This document shows positions 8,159 through 17,081 of a stretch of DNA of 64,000 bases, in pieces. The notes beneath the pieces are model-generated. The model did not search any database, was not told the origin of the DNA, and was given only the letters and a program-made list of their open reading frames with translations. The DNA is from Cellulomonas sp. ES6 (GTDB lineage Bacteria > Actinomycetota > Actinomycetes > Actinomycetales > Cellulomonadaceae): positions 744,001-808,000 of the forward strand of contig NZ_CP125655.1 in NCBI RefSeq assembly GCF_030053835.1, written 5' to 3'. The position numbers and the translations under genes are program-made. The stretch's first letter is position 1. The number at the start of each line of letters is the position of its first letter.

Positions 8159-8181
8159 CCCGCGGAACCCCCGGCCGCGGG
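8159..8181 (-). terminator. Small hairpin between permease and binding-protein genes
   Basis: CCCGCGG (8159-8165) pairs with CCGCGGG (8175-8181), and an overlapping GGCCGG/CCGGCC pairing is possible. It sits about 20 nt after the permease stop in the 117-nt gap before the binding-protein start. It is more likely an mRNA-processing or stability element than a full terminator. Confidence 0.4.
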
Positions 8182-8200
8182 ACGTCTGGTGACGGGCGCC

Positions 8201-8971
8201 TCAGGTGGTGGGCGCCCCGCGGCTCCCCCGCCGCTCGATGGCGAGGGTGACCCCGTAGAACAGCAGCCCGACGACGACGCCGCCGAGCACGTACGCCCAC
8301 GCGCGGGCGTAGTTGGACCCGGCCGCCGCGGTCGTGATGAACGACCCGATGCCGCTGCGCGGACCGCCGAAGTACTCGGCGACGATCGCGGAGATGACCG
8401 CGAGCGAGGACGCCATGCGCAGGCCGGTGAACACGAACGGCAGGGCCGTCGGGATGGTGACCGCCCGCACCGCCTGGCGGGGCGTGGCCGCGTAGGCCCG
8501 CATGAGGTCCCGGTGCACGGGCCGCACCTGGCGCAGGCCGCGCAGCGTCGTGACGAACACGGGCACCGCGACGGCGATCGCCACGACGATCTGCCGGCCG
8601 GTCTCCACCGAGGCGCCGTACATCGTGTACAGCACCGGGGCGAGCGCGACGATCGGCACGACCGCGAGCGCCGCGACGACGGGGTTGAGCAGCGCGTCGA
8701 CGGTCCGCACGGCCGAGGCGAGCACGGCCGCCGCGATCGCGACGACCGCGCCGAGCACGAGGCCGACGAGCGCGTTGGTGCCCGTGACGAGCGCCGCGGA
8801 CGCGATGGTCGGCAGGTACGTCGCGAACTCCCCCGCGATGGCCGTCGGGCTGGGCAGCAGGAACGCCGGGACCTCCCCGACGACGACCACCGCCTGCCAC
8901 GCCGCGAGCAGCGCCACGGCGAGCAGCACGGGCGCGGCGCGGTGCAGCGCGCGCGACCAGCCGCCGCTCAC
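8201..8971 (-). CDS. ABC transporter permease (BPD_transp_1 type)
   Basis: This is a 256-residue inner-membrane protein with about six hydrophobic helices. The EAA-loop region reads LMRAYAATPRQAVRAVTIP, as in SsuC/TauC/ThiX-type permeases. The GTG start overlaps the stop of the ATPase gene (GTGA), so translation is coupled. It forms the membrane pore of the NMT1-type importer together with the second permease at 9816-10763. Two different permease genes around one ATPase gene suggest a heterodimeric channel. Confidence 0.87.
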   Translation of the reverse strand: MSGGWSRALHRAAPVLLAVALLAAWQAVVVVGEVPAFLLPSPTAIAGEFATYLPTIASAALVTGTNALVGLVLGAVVAIAAAVLASAVRTVDALLNPVVAALAVVPIVALAPVLYTMYGASVETGRQIVVAIAVAVPVFVTTLRGLRQVRPVHRDLMRAYAATPRQAVRAVTIPTALPFVFTGLRMASSLAVISAIVAEYFGGPRSGIGSFITTAAAGSNYARAWAYVLGGVVVGLLFYGVTLAIERRGSRGAPTT

Positions 8972-9819
8972 CGAGTCTCCACCCCGCGGCTCGGGACGGT
9001 GCCGGCGCCACCGTGCAGCGCCTCGCGCACCGCGGTGACGGCCGCGAAGTACGCCTCGTCCTCGCGCAGGTCGTCCCCGCGCTCCCCCGACCGCCCCAGC
9101 CGGACGTCGACGATCCCCGCGATCCGCCCCGGGCGGGCGGACATCACCACGACCCGGTCGGACAGGAACACCGCCTCGGGGATCGAGTGGGTGACGAACA
9201 CGACCGCCGCCTGCGTCTCGGCGCAGATCCGCACGAGCTCGGACTGCAGCCGCTCGCGGGTCATCTCGTCCAGCGCGCCGAACGGCTCGTCCATGAGCAG
9301 CAGGCTGGGCCGCTCGGCGAGCGCCCGGGCGATCGCGACGCGCTGCTGCATGCCGCCGGAGAGCTGGTCCGGGAAGTGGTCCGCGAAGTCGGTCAGGCCG
9401 ACGAGCGCGAGCATCTCGTCCGCGCGCTCCCGGCGGGCCGCGCGCCCGACGCCGTGCAGCGACAGCGGCAGCTCGATGTTGGCCCGCACCGTCCGCCACG
9501 GCAGCAGGCCCGCCTGCTGGAACGCGATGCCGTAGTCGTGCCCGAGCCGCGCCTGCTCCGCCGTGCGGCCGAACACCGAGATCGCGCCGCCGGTGGGCCG
9601 GTCGAGGTCGGCGACCAGGCGCAGCAGGGTGGACTTGCCGCAGCCGGACGGCCCGATGAGGGACACGAACTCGCCCGCGCCGACGGTCAGGTCCACGTGC
9701 TCGAGCGCGACGACCTCCCGGTCGCCGCCCGAGGAGAACACCCGGGACACGCCGCTGACCTGCACGGCCGGCGCGGTCGTGGGCGCCGCGCCCGGGGACG
9801 TCACCGCCGGGGCCGTCAC
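8968..9819 (-). CDS. ABC transporter ATP-binding protein
   Basis: This is a 283-residue nucleotide-binding subunit with Walker A GPSGCGKS at 56-63, Q-loop near residue 101, signature LSGGM at 153-157 and Walker B LLLMDEP at 173-179. A FVTHSIPEAVFLSDRVVVM switch region follows. This pattern fits the SsuB/TauB/ThiZ group. The GTG start overlaps the stop of the upstream permease gene, and its own stop overlaps the next permease start. It powers the importer encoded on both sides. Confidence 0.9.
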   Translation of the reverse strand: MTAPAVTSPGAAPTTAPAVQVSGVSRVFSSGGDREVVALEHVDLTVGAGEFVSLIGPSGCGKSTLLRLVADLDRPTGGAISVFGRTAEQARLGHDYGIAFQQAGLLPWRTVRANIELPLSLHGVGRAARRERADEMLALVGLTDFADHFPDQLSGGMQQRVAIARALAERPSLLLMDEPFGALDEMTRERLQSELVRICAETQAAVVFVTHSIPEAVFLSDRVVVMSARPGRIAGIVDVRLGRSGERGDDLREDEAYFAAVTAVREALHGGAGTVPSRGVETR

Positions 9820-10763
9820 GCGACCACCTCCGCCCGGCGGAACCGGCCCAGGCCGGTGCCGAGCAGGGCGACCGCCCCGGAGGCGACCAGGCCGAGCAGC
9901 ACGGCGCCGAAGATCGGCGCCCACGGCTTGGCGGGGTCGCTGCTGGCGAAGTTGGCGAACTCGAGGATCATGCGTCCGATACCTCCGGGCATCCCGGTCG
10001 AGACCTCCGCGACGACGACGCCGAGCACGGCGCTCGTGGCCGCCAGGCGGAGGGCGGGCAGCAGGTGCGGCACGCTCGCGGGCAGCCGCAGGCGCACGAG
10101 CTCCTGGGTCCACGAGGTGGCGTAGGCCGCGAACAGGTCGCGGTGCAGGGCGTCCGGGGAGGTCAGGCCGCGCAGGGCGCCGACCGCCACCGGGAAGAAC
10201 GCCAGGTAGGAGGCGATGACCGCCACCGACATCCAGGGCTCCCAGGTGAACCCGAGCTCGAGCTTGGACCCCCAGCCCTTGACCAGCGGCGCGAGGGCGA
10301 TGAGCGGGACGGTCTGGCTCAGCACGACCAGCGGCAGCACGGCCGACCGCGCGATCCGGAACCGCGCCATGAGCAGGGCGAGCAGCAGGCCGACGACGAC
10401 CCCGATGACCCAGGACACGGCCGCGATCCGCAGGCTCGTGCCCCCGGCGCGGAGCACCGCCAGCCACAGCGGGTCGGCACCCGGCTGGGCGGTGAGCGGC
10501 TCGCCCAGGCGGGCGAGCATGTCGGTGACGTGCGGCATCGCGAGGTCCGTGGTGCGCGGCAGCACCAGGCGCTCCCCGATGCTCCAGCCGGTGTCCGGGA
10601 CCACGGCCTTGACCAGCTCCCAGAGCCCCGCGAGGAGCACGAGCGCCACGAGGCCGAGGGCCACAGGCCGCAGCGCGCGCACGGGACGCGGCCACGCCCG
10701 CCGGGCGCGGGGCGCCGGTGCGGCCGCCGCGGTCACCACCGCCGCGTCGACGCCGGCCGTCAT
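9816..10763 (-). CDS. ABC transporter permease, second subunit
   Basis: This is a 315-residue membrane protein with a longer N-terminal cytosolic extension than the partner permease at 8201. It has about six to seven hydrophobic segments and an EAA-like loop LFAAYATSWTQELVRLRLP. ATG at 10763 overlaps the stop of the LLM oxidoreductase gene (ATGA), and its stop overlaps the ATPase start. It is part of the same importer, and coupling to the catabolic enzyme genes ties transport to pyrimidine-type catabolism. Confidence 0.87.
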   Translation of the reverse strand: MTAGVDAAVVTAAAAPAPRARRAWPRPVRALRPVALGLVALVLLAGLWELVKAVVPDTGWSIGERLVLPRTTDLAMPHVTDMLARLGEPLTAQPGADPLWLAVLRAGGTSLRIAAVSWVIGVVVGLLLALLMARFRIARSAVLPLVVLSQTVPLIALAPLVKGWGSKLELGFTWEPWMSVAVIASYLAFFPVAVGALRGLTSPDALHRDLFAAYATSWTQELVRLRLPASVPHLLPALRLAATSAVLGVVVAEVSTGMPGGIGRMILEFANFASSDPAKPWAPIFGAVLLGLVASGAVALLGTGLGRFRRAEVVA

Positions 10764-11791
10764 GCCGTCGCCACCACGTGCTCGGCCATCGCGGGGATGA
10801 CGCGCTCGCCGTACATCCGCAGCGTCTCGTCCTTGTTGTCGTGCTGCAGGTACCCCGCGAACTGCGTGACGCCGAGCTCGCGCAGCGCCTGCAGCTTCTC
10901 GACGTGCTCGCGCGGGCTGCCGAGCAGGCAGAACCGCTCGACGATCTCGTCCGGGACGAACTGCGTGTGCGAGTTCCCCGCGCGGCCGTGCTCGTTGTAG
11001 TCGTAGCCCTGCCGGCCGGCGATGTAGTCGGTCAGCGCCTTCGGCACGGACGACCCCTGGCCGTACTTCGCGACGATGTCCGCGACGTGGTTGCCGACCA
11101 TGCCCCCGAACCACCGGCACTGCTCGCGCATGTGCGCGCGGGCCGCCGGGGAGTCGCCGTCGCCGACGTACATGGGGGCCGCGACGCAGAACTTGATCGC
11201 GTCGGGGTCGCGCCCCGCCGCCTCCGCGGAGTCCCGCACGGTGCGGATCATCCACGCCGCGATGTCCGGGTCCGCGAGCTGCAGGATGAACCCGTCCCCG
11301 ACCTCGCCGGTGAGCTTCAGCGCGAGCGGGCCGTACGCGGCCACCCACACCTCCAGCTCGGACCCCTTCGACCACGGGAACTGGACCGTGCGGCCGTTGT
11401 GCTCGACCGCGCGGGAGTTGGCGAGCTCCCGGATGACGTGGATGGACTCGCGCAGCGTCGCGAGGTTCGACGGCTTGCCGGCCAGCGTGCGGACCGCCGA
11501 GTCGCCGCGGCCGATCCCGCACACGGTGCGGTTGCCGTACATCTCGTTCAGCGTGGCGAACGACGACGCGAGCACCGTCCAGTCCCGGGTGGCCGGGTTC
11601 GTGACCATCGGGCCGACCTTGACCTTGCGGGTCGCGGCCAGGATCTGCGAGAACACCACGAACGGCTCCTGCCACAGCAGGTGCGAGTCGAAGGTCCACA
11701 CGTAGTCGAACCCGTGCGTCTCCGCCTGGCGGGCCAGGTCCACCACGCGCGACGCGGGCGGGTCGTTCTGCATGACGACGCCGAACTCCAT
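10760..11791 (-). CDS. LLM-class flavin/F420-dependent oxidoreductase in the pyrimidine operon
   Basis: This is a 343-residue luciferase-like (bacterial luciferase TIM-barrel) oxidoreductase. Family landmarks are the N-terminal strand MEFGVVMQND, VWTFDSH near residue 32, KVGPMVTNPATRDWTVLAS, and GIGRGDSAVRTLAG. GGAAGGAGA-type Shine-Dalgarno sequence precedes ATG 11791. Its stop overlaps the permease start, and it follows dihydropyrimidinase by 29 nt, so it is an integral operon member. Close relatives are annotated as F420-dependent oxidoreductases, but FMN cannot be excluded. The reaction is unknown; a ring-reducing or ring-oxygenating step feeding dihydropyrimidinase is possible. Confidence 0.83.
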   Translation of the reverse strand: MEFGVVMQNDPPASRVVDLARQAETHGFDYVWTFDSHLLWQEPFVVFSQILAATRKVKVGPMVTNPATRDWTVLASSFATLNEMYGNRTVCGIGRGDSAVRTLAGKPSNLATLRESIHVIRELANSRAVEHNGRTVQFPWSKGSELEVWVAAYGPLALKLTGEVGDGFILQLADPDIAAWMIRTVRDSAEAAGRDPDAIKFCVAAPMYVGDGDSPAARAHMREQCRWFGGMVGNHVADIVAKYGQGSSVPKALTDYIAGRQGYDYNEHGRAGNSHTQFVPDEIVERFCLLGSPREHVEKLQALRELGVTQFAGYLQHDNKDETLRMYGERVIPAMAEHVVATA

Positions 11792-11820
11792 GCCGGGTCT
11801 CCTTCCTGCGGTGGGGACGG

Positions 11821-13254
11821 TCAGATGAGGTACTGCGACAGGCCGCGCTTGACGTACTGCCCGTGGCCCACGCGGCCGAGGAACGCGCCGCCGTCGACGA
11901 CGACCTCGCCGCGGGACAGCACCGTGTCGACGTGGCCGTCGACCTCGAAGCCCTCCCAGGCGGAGTAGTCCATGGCCATGTGGTGGGTCTTCCCGACGCC
12001 GATGGACGTGTGGCCGTCCGGGTCGTAGACCACGACGTCCGCGTCCGCGCCGGGTGCGAGGACGCCCTTGCGCCCGTACATGCCGAACATCCGCGCGGGC
12101 GTGGTGCAGCAGATCTCCACCCAGCGCTCCAGCGAGATCTCGCCGGTGACGACGCCCTGGTACAGCAGGTCCATCCGGTGCTCGACGGAGCCGATGCCGT
12201 TGGGGATCTTCGAGAAGTCCCCGATCCCCATCTCCTTCTGGTCCTTCATGCAGAACGGGCAGTGGTCGGTCGACACGAGCTGCAGGTCGTTGGTCCGCAG
12301 CGAGTTCCACATCTGGTGCTGGTGGCCCTCGTGCTTCGAGCGCAGCGGGGTCGAGCACACCCACTTCGCGCCCTCGAAGTCGCCCCACTCCTTGCCCTGC
12401 GCCGCGAGGTGGTCCTCGAGCGACAGGTACAGGTACTGCGGGCAGGTCTCGCCGAACACGTTCTGGCCGCGGTCGCGCGCCTGCGCGATCTGCTCGGCCG
12501 CCTGCTTCGCCGAGACGTGGACGACGTACAGCGGCGCGCCCGTCAGGTCCGCCAGCATGATCGCCCGGTGGGTGGCCTCCTCCTCGGCCTGCCACGGCCG
12601 GGAGACCCCGTGGTAGTACGGCGTGGTCTCGCCGCGGGCCAGGTGCTGCTGCACGAGGGTGTCGATGACCGACCCGTTCTCCGCGTGCATCATGATCATC
12701 GCGCCGTTGTCCGACGCCTTCTGCATGGCCCGCACGATCTGGCCGTCGTCGGACAGGAACACGCCCTTGTAGGCCATGAACAGCTTGAAGCTGGTCACGC
12801 CCTCGGCGATCAGCTCGTCCATCGCCTGCAGCGACGAGTCCTGGACGTCGGACAGGATCTGGTGGAACGCGTAGTCCACCGCGCAGCTCCCGGCCGCCTT
12901 CTGGTGCCACAGCGCGTACTGGTCCAGCGGGTTCTCGTGCGGGTACTGCACGACGAAGTCGACGATCGTGGTCGTCCCGCCCCAGGCCGCCGCCGTCGTG
13001 CCGGTGGCGAACGTGTCGGAGGCGAACGTGCCGCCGAACGGCATCTCCATGTGCGTGTGCGCGTCGATGCCGCCGGGGATCACGTACTTGCCGGTCGCGT
13101 CGATCACGCGGTCGACCGTGGCGCGCAGGTCCACGCCGAGCGCCGTCGAGCCGGGCTGCAGCAGGGCGACGATCGTCTCGCCGTCGATGAGCACGTCCGC
13201 GGCGCCGCGGCCCGTCGCGTTGACGACGGTGCCGCCGGTGATGAGGGTCTTCAT
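11821..13254 (-). CDS. hydA: Dihydropyrimidinase (D-hydantoinase family)
   Basis: This is a 477-residue cyclic amidohydrolase that opens dihydrouracil/dihydrothymine (or 5-substituted hydantoins) to N-carbamoyl products. Binuclear-metal ligands are visible: HTH at 66-68, the carboxylated lysine Lys157 in SFKLF, His190 (MMHAENG), His246 (VVHVSAK) and Asp330 (STDHCPF). Length and the order of motifs match the family. It is preceded 31 nt upstream by the amidohydrolase that would act on its product. Hydantoinase activity on other rings is possible because the family is promiscuous. Confidence 0.93.
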   Translation of the reverse strand: MKTLITGGTVVNATGRGAADVLIDGETIVALLQPGSTALGVDLRATVDRVIDATGKYVIPGGIDAHTHMEMPFGGTFASDTFATGTTAAAWGGTTTIVDFVVQYPHENPLDQYALWHQKAAGSCAVDYAFHQILSDVQDSSLQAMDELIAEGVTSFKLFMAYKGVFLSDDGQIVRAMQKASDNGAMIMMHAENGSVIDTLVQQHLARGETTPYYHGVSRPWQAEEEATHRAIMLADLTGAPLYVVHVSAKQAAEQIAQARDRGQNVFGETCPQYLYLSLEDHLAAQGKEWGDFEGAKWVCSTPLRSKHEGHQHQMWNSLRTNDLQLVSTDHCPFCMKDQKEMGIGDFSKIPNGIGSVEHRMDLLYQGVVTGEISLERWVEICCTTPARMFGMYGRKGVLAPGADADVVVYDPDGHTSIGVGKTHHMAMDYSAWEGFEVDGHVDTVLSRGEVVVDGGAFLGRVGHGQYVKRGLSQYLI

Positions 13255-13285
13255 GCGGGCTCCTCGCAGGTCCGGGCGCGGCGGG

Positions 13286-14134
13286 TCAGGGCGCGACGAT
13301 GGGGCCGTAGGCGTCCGGCCGGCGGTCCCGGAAGAACTGCCAGCGCTCGCGGGTCGTGCGGATCTGGTCCAGGTCGAGGTCGCGGATCAGCAGCTGGTTC
13401 TCCGAGGAGGAGCCGACCTCGCCGACGTAGTTGCCGTCCGGGCCCACCGCGTACGACGAGCCGTAGAAGTTGACCGCCTCGTCGCCGTACTCGTTGTCCT
13501 CGAGCCCGACGCGGTTGTTCGCGATGACGAAGTAGCCGTTGGCGATGGCCGCGGCCGGCTGCTCGACCTCCCACAGCTTGTTCGAGATGCCGGGGGCGGT
13601 GGCGTTCGGGTTGAACACGATCTCTGCGCCGTTCAGCGCGAGCACCCGCCAGCCCTCCGGGAAGTGCCGGTCGTAGCAGATGTTCACGCCGATCCTGCCG
13701 ACCGCCGTCTCGAACACCGGGTACCCGAGGTTGCCGGGACGGAAGTAGAACTTCTCCCAGAACTTGGGCAGGTGCGGGATGTGGTGCTTGCGGTAGGTGC
13801 CCAGCAGCGTGCCGTCCGCGTCGATGACCGCGGCCGTGTTGTACAGGACGCCCGGCTGGTCCTCCTCGTAGATCGGCAGCACGATGACGATGCCCAGCTC
13901 CTGGGCCAGCGCGCTGAACCGCTCGGTGGTCGGACCGGGGATCGTCTCGGCGTACTCGTAGTACTTCGTGTCCTGCGTGATCCCGAAGTACGGGCCGTAG
14001 AACAGCTCCTGGAACCCGATGACCTGCGCGCCCTCGGCCGCGGCCTTGCGGGTCCAGTCCTCGTGGAGCTGGATCATCGACTCCTTGTCGCCCGTCCAGG
14101 TGGCCTGGGTGAAGGCGACGCGCACGACTGCCAT
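13286..14134 (-). CDS. Nitrilase-superfamily amidohydrolase, probable beta-ureidopropionase
   Basis: This is a 282-residue carbon-nitrogen hydrolase with the catalytic triad Glu43 (FQELFYG), Lys116 (YRKHHIPH) and Cys153 (NICYDRHFPEG). The CYDRHFPEGWR sequence and the close coupling to dihydropyrimidinase fit N-carbamoyl-beta-alanine amidohydrolase, which releases beta-alanine, CO2 and ammonia. It is the first gene of the minus-strand operon; the divergent MocR regulator starts 208 bp away. ATG 14134 is preceded by a GGAGG-like sequence. N-carbamoyl-D-amino-acid hydrolase or another amide substrate is a less likely alternative. Confidence 0.88.
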   Translation of the reverse strand: MAVVRVAFTQATWTGDKESMIQLHEDWTRKAAAEGAQVIGFQELFYGPYFGITQDTKYYEYAETIPGPTTERFSALAQELGIVIVLPIYEEDQPGVLYNTAAVIDADGTLLGTYRKHHIPHLPKFWEKFYFRPGNLGYPVFETAVGRIGVNICYDRHFPEGWRVLALNGAEIVFNPNATAPGISNKLWEVEQPAAAIANGYFVIANNRVGLEDNEYGDEAVNFYGSSYAVGPDGNYVGEVGSSSENQLLIRDLDLDQIRTTRERWQFFRDRRPDAYGPIVAP

Positions 14135-14260
14135 GTGAAACCTCCGCTGGATCGTCCCGAGCCGGGGGGCTGCCGCGTCCTGCGCGCCGGCTGCTCGACC
14201 CCGATGGGAATGTGACTGTGGGGGTTGAACATTTCCGCGGCGTTTCTGCCCGTTTCGGTG

Positions 14261-14291
14261 CCGAGAACACGTATGACGGGGCTGTAAACAC
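14261..14291. promoter_or_regulatory. Candidate MocR direct-repeat operator
   Basis: CCGAGAACAC (14261-14270) and CTGTAAACAC (14282-14291) are imperfect direct repeats spaced 21 bp, about two helical turns. They lie in the divergent gap between the catabolic operon and the MocR gene. MocR/PdxR-type regulators commonly bind direct repeats, so this is a plausible shared operator. Confidence 0.4.
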
Positions 14292-14342
14292 TGCGCCGCG
14301 GGCCCCGGCACCGGTGCGGCGGGCGCCCGTGCGGGGGGCACG

Positions 14343-15749
14343 ATGACCGCCATGGACGTGGCCCAGCACGTGGAGGACCGCAGTCCCCGGGGGATCGCCG
14401 CCGCCGTGTCGCGGCTGGTGCGCAGCGGCGAGCTGCGCCCGGGCGACCGCCTGCCCACGGTCCGGCGGCTCGCGGCGGACCTCGGCGTCAGCCCCGCGAC
14501 GGTGTCCGGCGCGTGGCAGGCGCTGGCCGCCGTCGGCCTGGTGACCTCCCGCGGGCGGGCGGGCACGGTCGTGCTGCCGGAGCCGGCTGCGTGGCTGCCC
14601 CCGCGCTACCGCGACATGGCCGCCGGCGGGCGGGCCGCGGCCGACCCCGCGGCGTCGGCTGCGGTGCGCCCGGCGGTCCGGCTCGACCTGTCGACCGGTA
14701 CTCCCGACCCCGACCTGCTGCCCCCGCTGGAGCGGTCGCTCGGGCGGGTCGCCGCCGCCACCCCCGCCGCCGGCACGGGCACCTACCTGGGCGCGCCCGT
14801 GGTCGAGCCGCTCGAGCGCCTGCTGCGCGCCTCGTGGCCGTTCACGCCGCAGCGCGTCACCGTCGTGGACGGCGCCGTCGACGCGATGAGCCGCACGCTC
14901 GAGCAGCTCGCCGGGTTCGGCGACCGCGTCATCGTGGAGGACCCGTCGTTCCCGCCGATCTTCGACCTGTGCGACCAGCTCGGCCTCGAGCGCGTCCCGG
15001 TCCCGCTCGACCGGCACGGCCTGCGCCCCGACGCCCTGGAGGCCGCGCTGCGCACCGGTGCGGAGGTCGTCGTCCTGCAGCCGCGGGCGCACAACCCGAC
15101 CGGCGTCTCCATGACGTCGACGCGCGCCCGGGAGCTCGCGGCCGTCATCCGCCGGCACCTCGCGGCGACGCCGGGCGCCGACGTGCACGTGATCGAGGAC
15201 GACCACTCCGGGGAGATCGCGTCCTCCGCGGACGTGTCGCTCGGGACGTCGCTGCCCGACCGCGTGGTGCACGTGCGCTCCTACTCGAAGTCCCACGGGC
15301 CGGACCTGCGGATCGCGGCCGTCGGGGGGCCGGCGGGTGTGCTCGACCGGGTCGTCGCGCGCCGGATGCTCGGACCCGGGTGGACCAGCCGGCTGCTGCA
15401 GCGGCTGCTGACGGACCTGCTCGTCGACGGCGAGGCGCTCGCGGCGGTCGCCCAGGCCCGGCGGATCTACTACGCGCGGCAGCGGGCGCTGACGACCGCG
15501 CTCGCGGAGCACGGGCTGGAGGTGCACCCGGGCGACGGCATCAACGTGTGGGTGCCCGTCGCCGACGAGGCCACCGCGCTGGTGCGGCTGGAGGCCGCGG
15601 GGATCAAGGTCGCGCGCGGTCGGCCGTTCCGGGCGGTGCCCCCGCCGGACGGGCCCGGGCACGTGCGGGTCACGGTCGGCGCCCTCGCGGGCGGGCCGGA
15701 CGTGGTCGCGCGCGTGGCCCGCGCCCTCGCGCTGGCCGCGACGCCCTGA
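14343..15749 (+). CDS. MocR-family transcriptional regulator (GntR HTH fused to aminotransferase fold)
   Basis: This is a 468-residue protein with an N-terminal GntR winged helix (residues 8-75, including RLAADLGVSPATVSGAWQ) fused to a class I aminotransferase-like domain. The PLP lysine is Lys316 in SYSKSHGPDLR. MocR proteins use PLP or an amine-PLP adduct as effector rather than catalysing transamination. It is divergently placed from the pyrimidine-type operon, so it is the likely local regulator, perhaps sensing beta-alanine or a related amine; that is inferred. ATG 14343 is used; ATG 14352 is an alternative and the Shine-Dalgarno is weak. Confidence 0.87.
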   Translation: MTAMDVAQHVEDRSPRGIAAAVSRLVRSGELRPGDRLPTVRRLAADLGVSPATVSGAWQALAAVGLVTSRGRAGTVVLPEPAAWLPPRYRDMAAGGRAAADPAASAAVRPAVRLDLSTGTPDPDLLPPLERSLGRVAAATPAAGTGTYLGAPVVEPLERLLRASWPFTPQRVTVVDGAVDAMSRTLEQLAGFGDRVIVEDPSFPPIFDLCDQLGLERVPVPLDRHGLRPDALEAALRTGAEVVVLQPRAHNPTGVSMTSTRARELAAVIRRHLAATPGADVHVIEDDHSGEIASSADVSLGTSLPDRVVHVRSYSKSHGPDLRIAAVGGPAGVLDRVVARRMLGPGWTSRLLQRLLTDLLVDGEALAAVAQARRIYYARQRALTTALAEHGLEVHPGDGINVWVPVADEATALVRLEAAGIKVARGRPFRAVPPPDGPGHVRVTVGALAGGPDVVARVARALALAATP

Positions 15750-15802
15750 CCGGCCCGGGCGGGACGCGCGGGCCGGGCGGGACGCGGGGTCGGCAGCGGG
15801 CG

Positions 15803-16063
15803 TAGGGTGGGCCCCGGACCAGGCCGGACGTTGGCCTGGACGTCGCCGCCCGCGCATGGGCGGCGCAGCCACCGGGCGCGACGTGCACCCTCCCCCGACC
15901 CGCCGCGGCGGACCCCCCGGTCCCGCGCGGGCCGTCCAGCGTCCACCGTCGGACCGCGGCACCCGCCGTCCGGCCTGCGAGCGCCGGCACCGGCCGCCGC
16001 GGGCCGCACCGCGACGCCGCCGCGGGCCGACCGCGCGACGTCGCCGCACCCTCAGGAGCCCCT
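15803..16063 (+). promoter_or_regulatory. Structured leader upstream of the F420-0-linked ABC operon
   Basis: The 314-bp gap 15750-16063 holds no convincing gene. A TAGGGT -10-like hexamer is at 15803-15808. It is followed by two adjacent hairpins: CCAGGCC/GGCCTGG (15819-15839) and CGCCGCCC/GGGCGGCG (15844-15865). A GTG start follows only at 16064, leaving a leader of roughly 250 nt. This could be a regulatory leader, but no known riboswitch core was recognised. Confidence 0.4.
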
Positions 16064-17074
16064 GTGCGCAGCACCCGTCGTCTCGTCCTCGCCGTCCCTG
16101 CCGCCGCCCTGGCCCTCGCCCTCGCGGCGTGCGCCGGGGACCCGGCCGAACCGGGCGTGTCCCCCGGCGGCCCGACCGCGTCGTCGACCGGCGCGGCCTT
16201 CACCCCCGTCACGCTCGACAACTGCGGCACCGACGTCACGGTCGACACCCCGCCGGAGCGCGTGGTCGCGATCAAGTCCACGTCGATCGAGACCATGCTC
16301 GCGCTCGGGCTGCAGGACCGCCTGGTCGGCACCGCGTTCGCCGACGGCCCCGTCCCCGACGAGTGGGCGGACGCCTACGACGCCGTGCCGGTGCTGTCGG
16401 ACAAGGTCCCCGGCCAGGAGGCGTTGCTGGAGGTGCAGCCCGACTTCGTCTACGCGGGCTGGGAGTCCAACTTCTCCGACGACGGCGCCGGTGAGCGCTC
16501 CGCCCTGCAGGGCCTCGGGATCGGCACGTACGTGTCCCCCGCCGCCTGCAAGGAGGAGGGCTACATGCCCGACCCGCTCACGTTCGAGGGCCTGTTCGAC
16601 GAGCAGCGCGAGATCGCCTCGGTGTTCGGCGTGACGGACCGCGCGGAGGACCTGATCGCCCAGGAGCAGGAGCTGCTCGACTCCGTCACGCCCCCGGCGG
16701 AGGAGACGACGGCGCTCTGGTACTCCTCGGGCACCGACACCCCGTACGTCGGGGCGGGCATCGGCGCCCCGCAGATGATGCTGGACGCCGCGGGGCTGAC
16801 GAACATCTTCGCGGACGTCCACGACACCTGGACGTCGGCCGGCTGGGAGCAGGTCGTCGCCGCCGACCCCGACGTGATCGTGCTGGTCGACGCGTCGTGG
16901 AACACCGCGGAGTCGAAGATCGAGCTGCTGGAGTCCAACCCGGCGACCTCCCAGCTCACCGCCGTCCGGGAGCACCGCTACCTGACGCTGCCGTTCCCCG
17001 CGGCGGAGGCGGGCGTCCGCAACGCCCAGGCCGTCGTGAGCCTGTCCGAGCAGCTCGCGGACCTGGAGGGCTGA
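16064..17074 (+). CDS. ABC substrate-binding lipoprotein, putative F420-0 transporter type
   Basis: This is a 336-residue periplasmic-binding lipoprotein with lipobox LAAC (Cys23). The fold is the two-lobe helical-backbone type of siderophore/cobalamin binders (FepB/BtuF), with PPERVVAIKSTSIETMLALG and QPDFVYAGWESNFSDD blocks. It heads an operon with a FecCD permease, an ATPase and cofD. This linkage underlies the family label of a putative F420-0 ABC transporter. The ligand is not established; cobalamin or an iron chelate remains possible. GTG 16064 is supported by AGGAG at 16054-16058. Confidence 0.8.
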   Translation: MRSTRRLVLAVPAAALALALAACAGDPAEPGVSPGGPTASSTGAAFTPVTLDNCGTDVTVDTPPERVVAIKSTSIETMLALGLQDRLVGTAFADGPVPDEWADAYDAVPVLSDKVPGQEALLEVQPDFVYAGWESNFSDDGAGERSALQGLGIGTYVSPAACKEEGYMPDPLTFEGLFDEQREIASVFGVTDRAEDLIAQEQELLDSVTPPAEETTALWYSSGTDTPYVGAGIGAPQMMLDAAGLTNIFADVHDTWTSAGWEQVVAADPDVIVLVDASWNTAESKIELLESNPATSQLTAVREHRYLTLPFPAAEAGVRNAQAVVSLSEQLADLEG

Positions 17075-17081
17075 CCCGCCC

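Noticed and set aside
15803..16063. Cobalamin riboswitch before the ABC operon
   Set aside because: Two hairpins are present, but I could not find the B12-box core sequence; only a structured leader is claimed.
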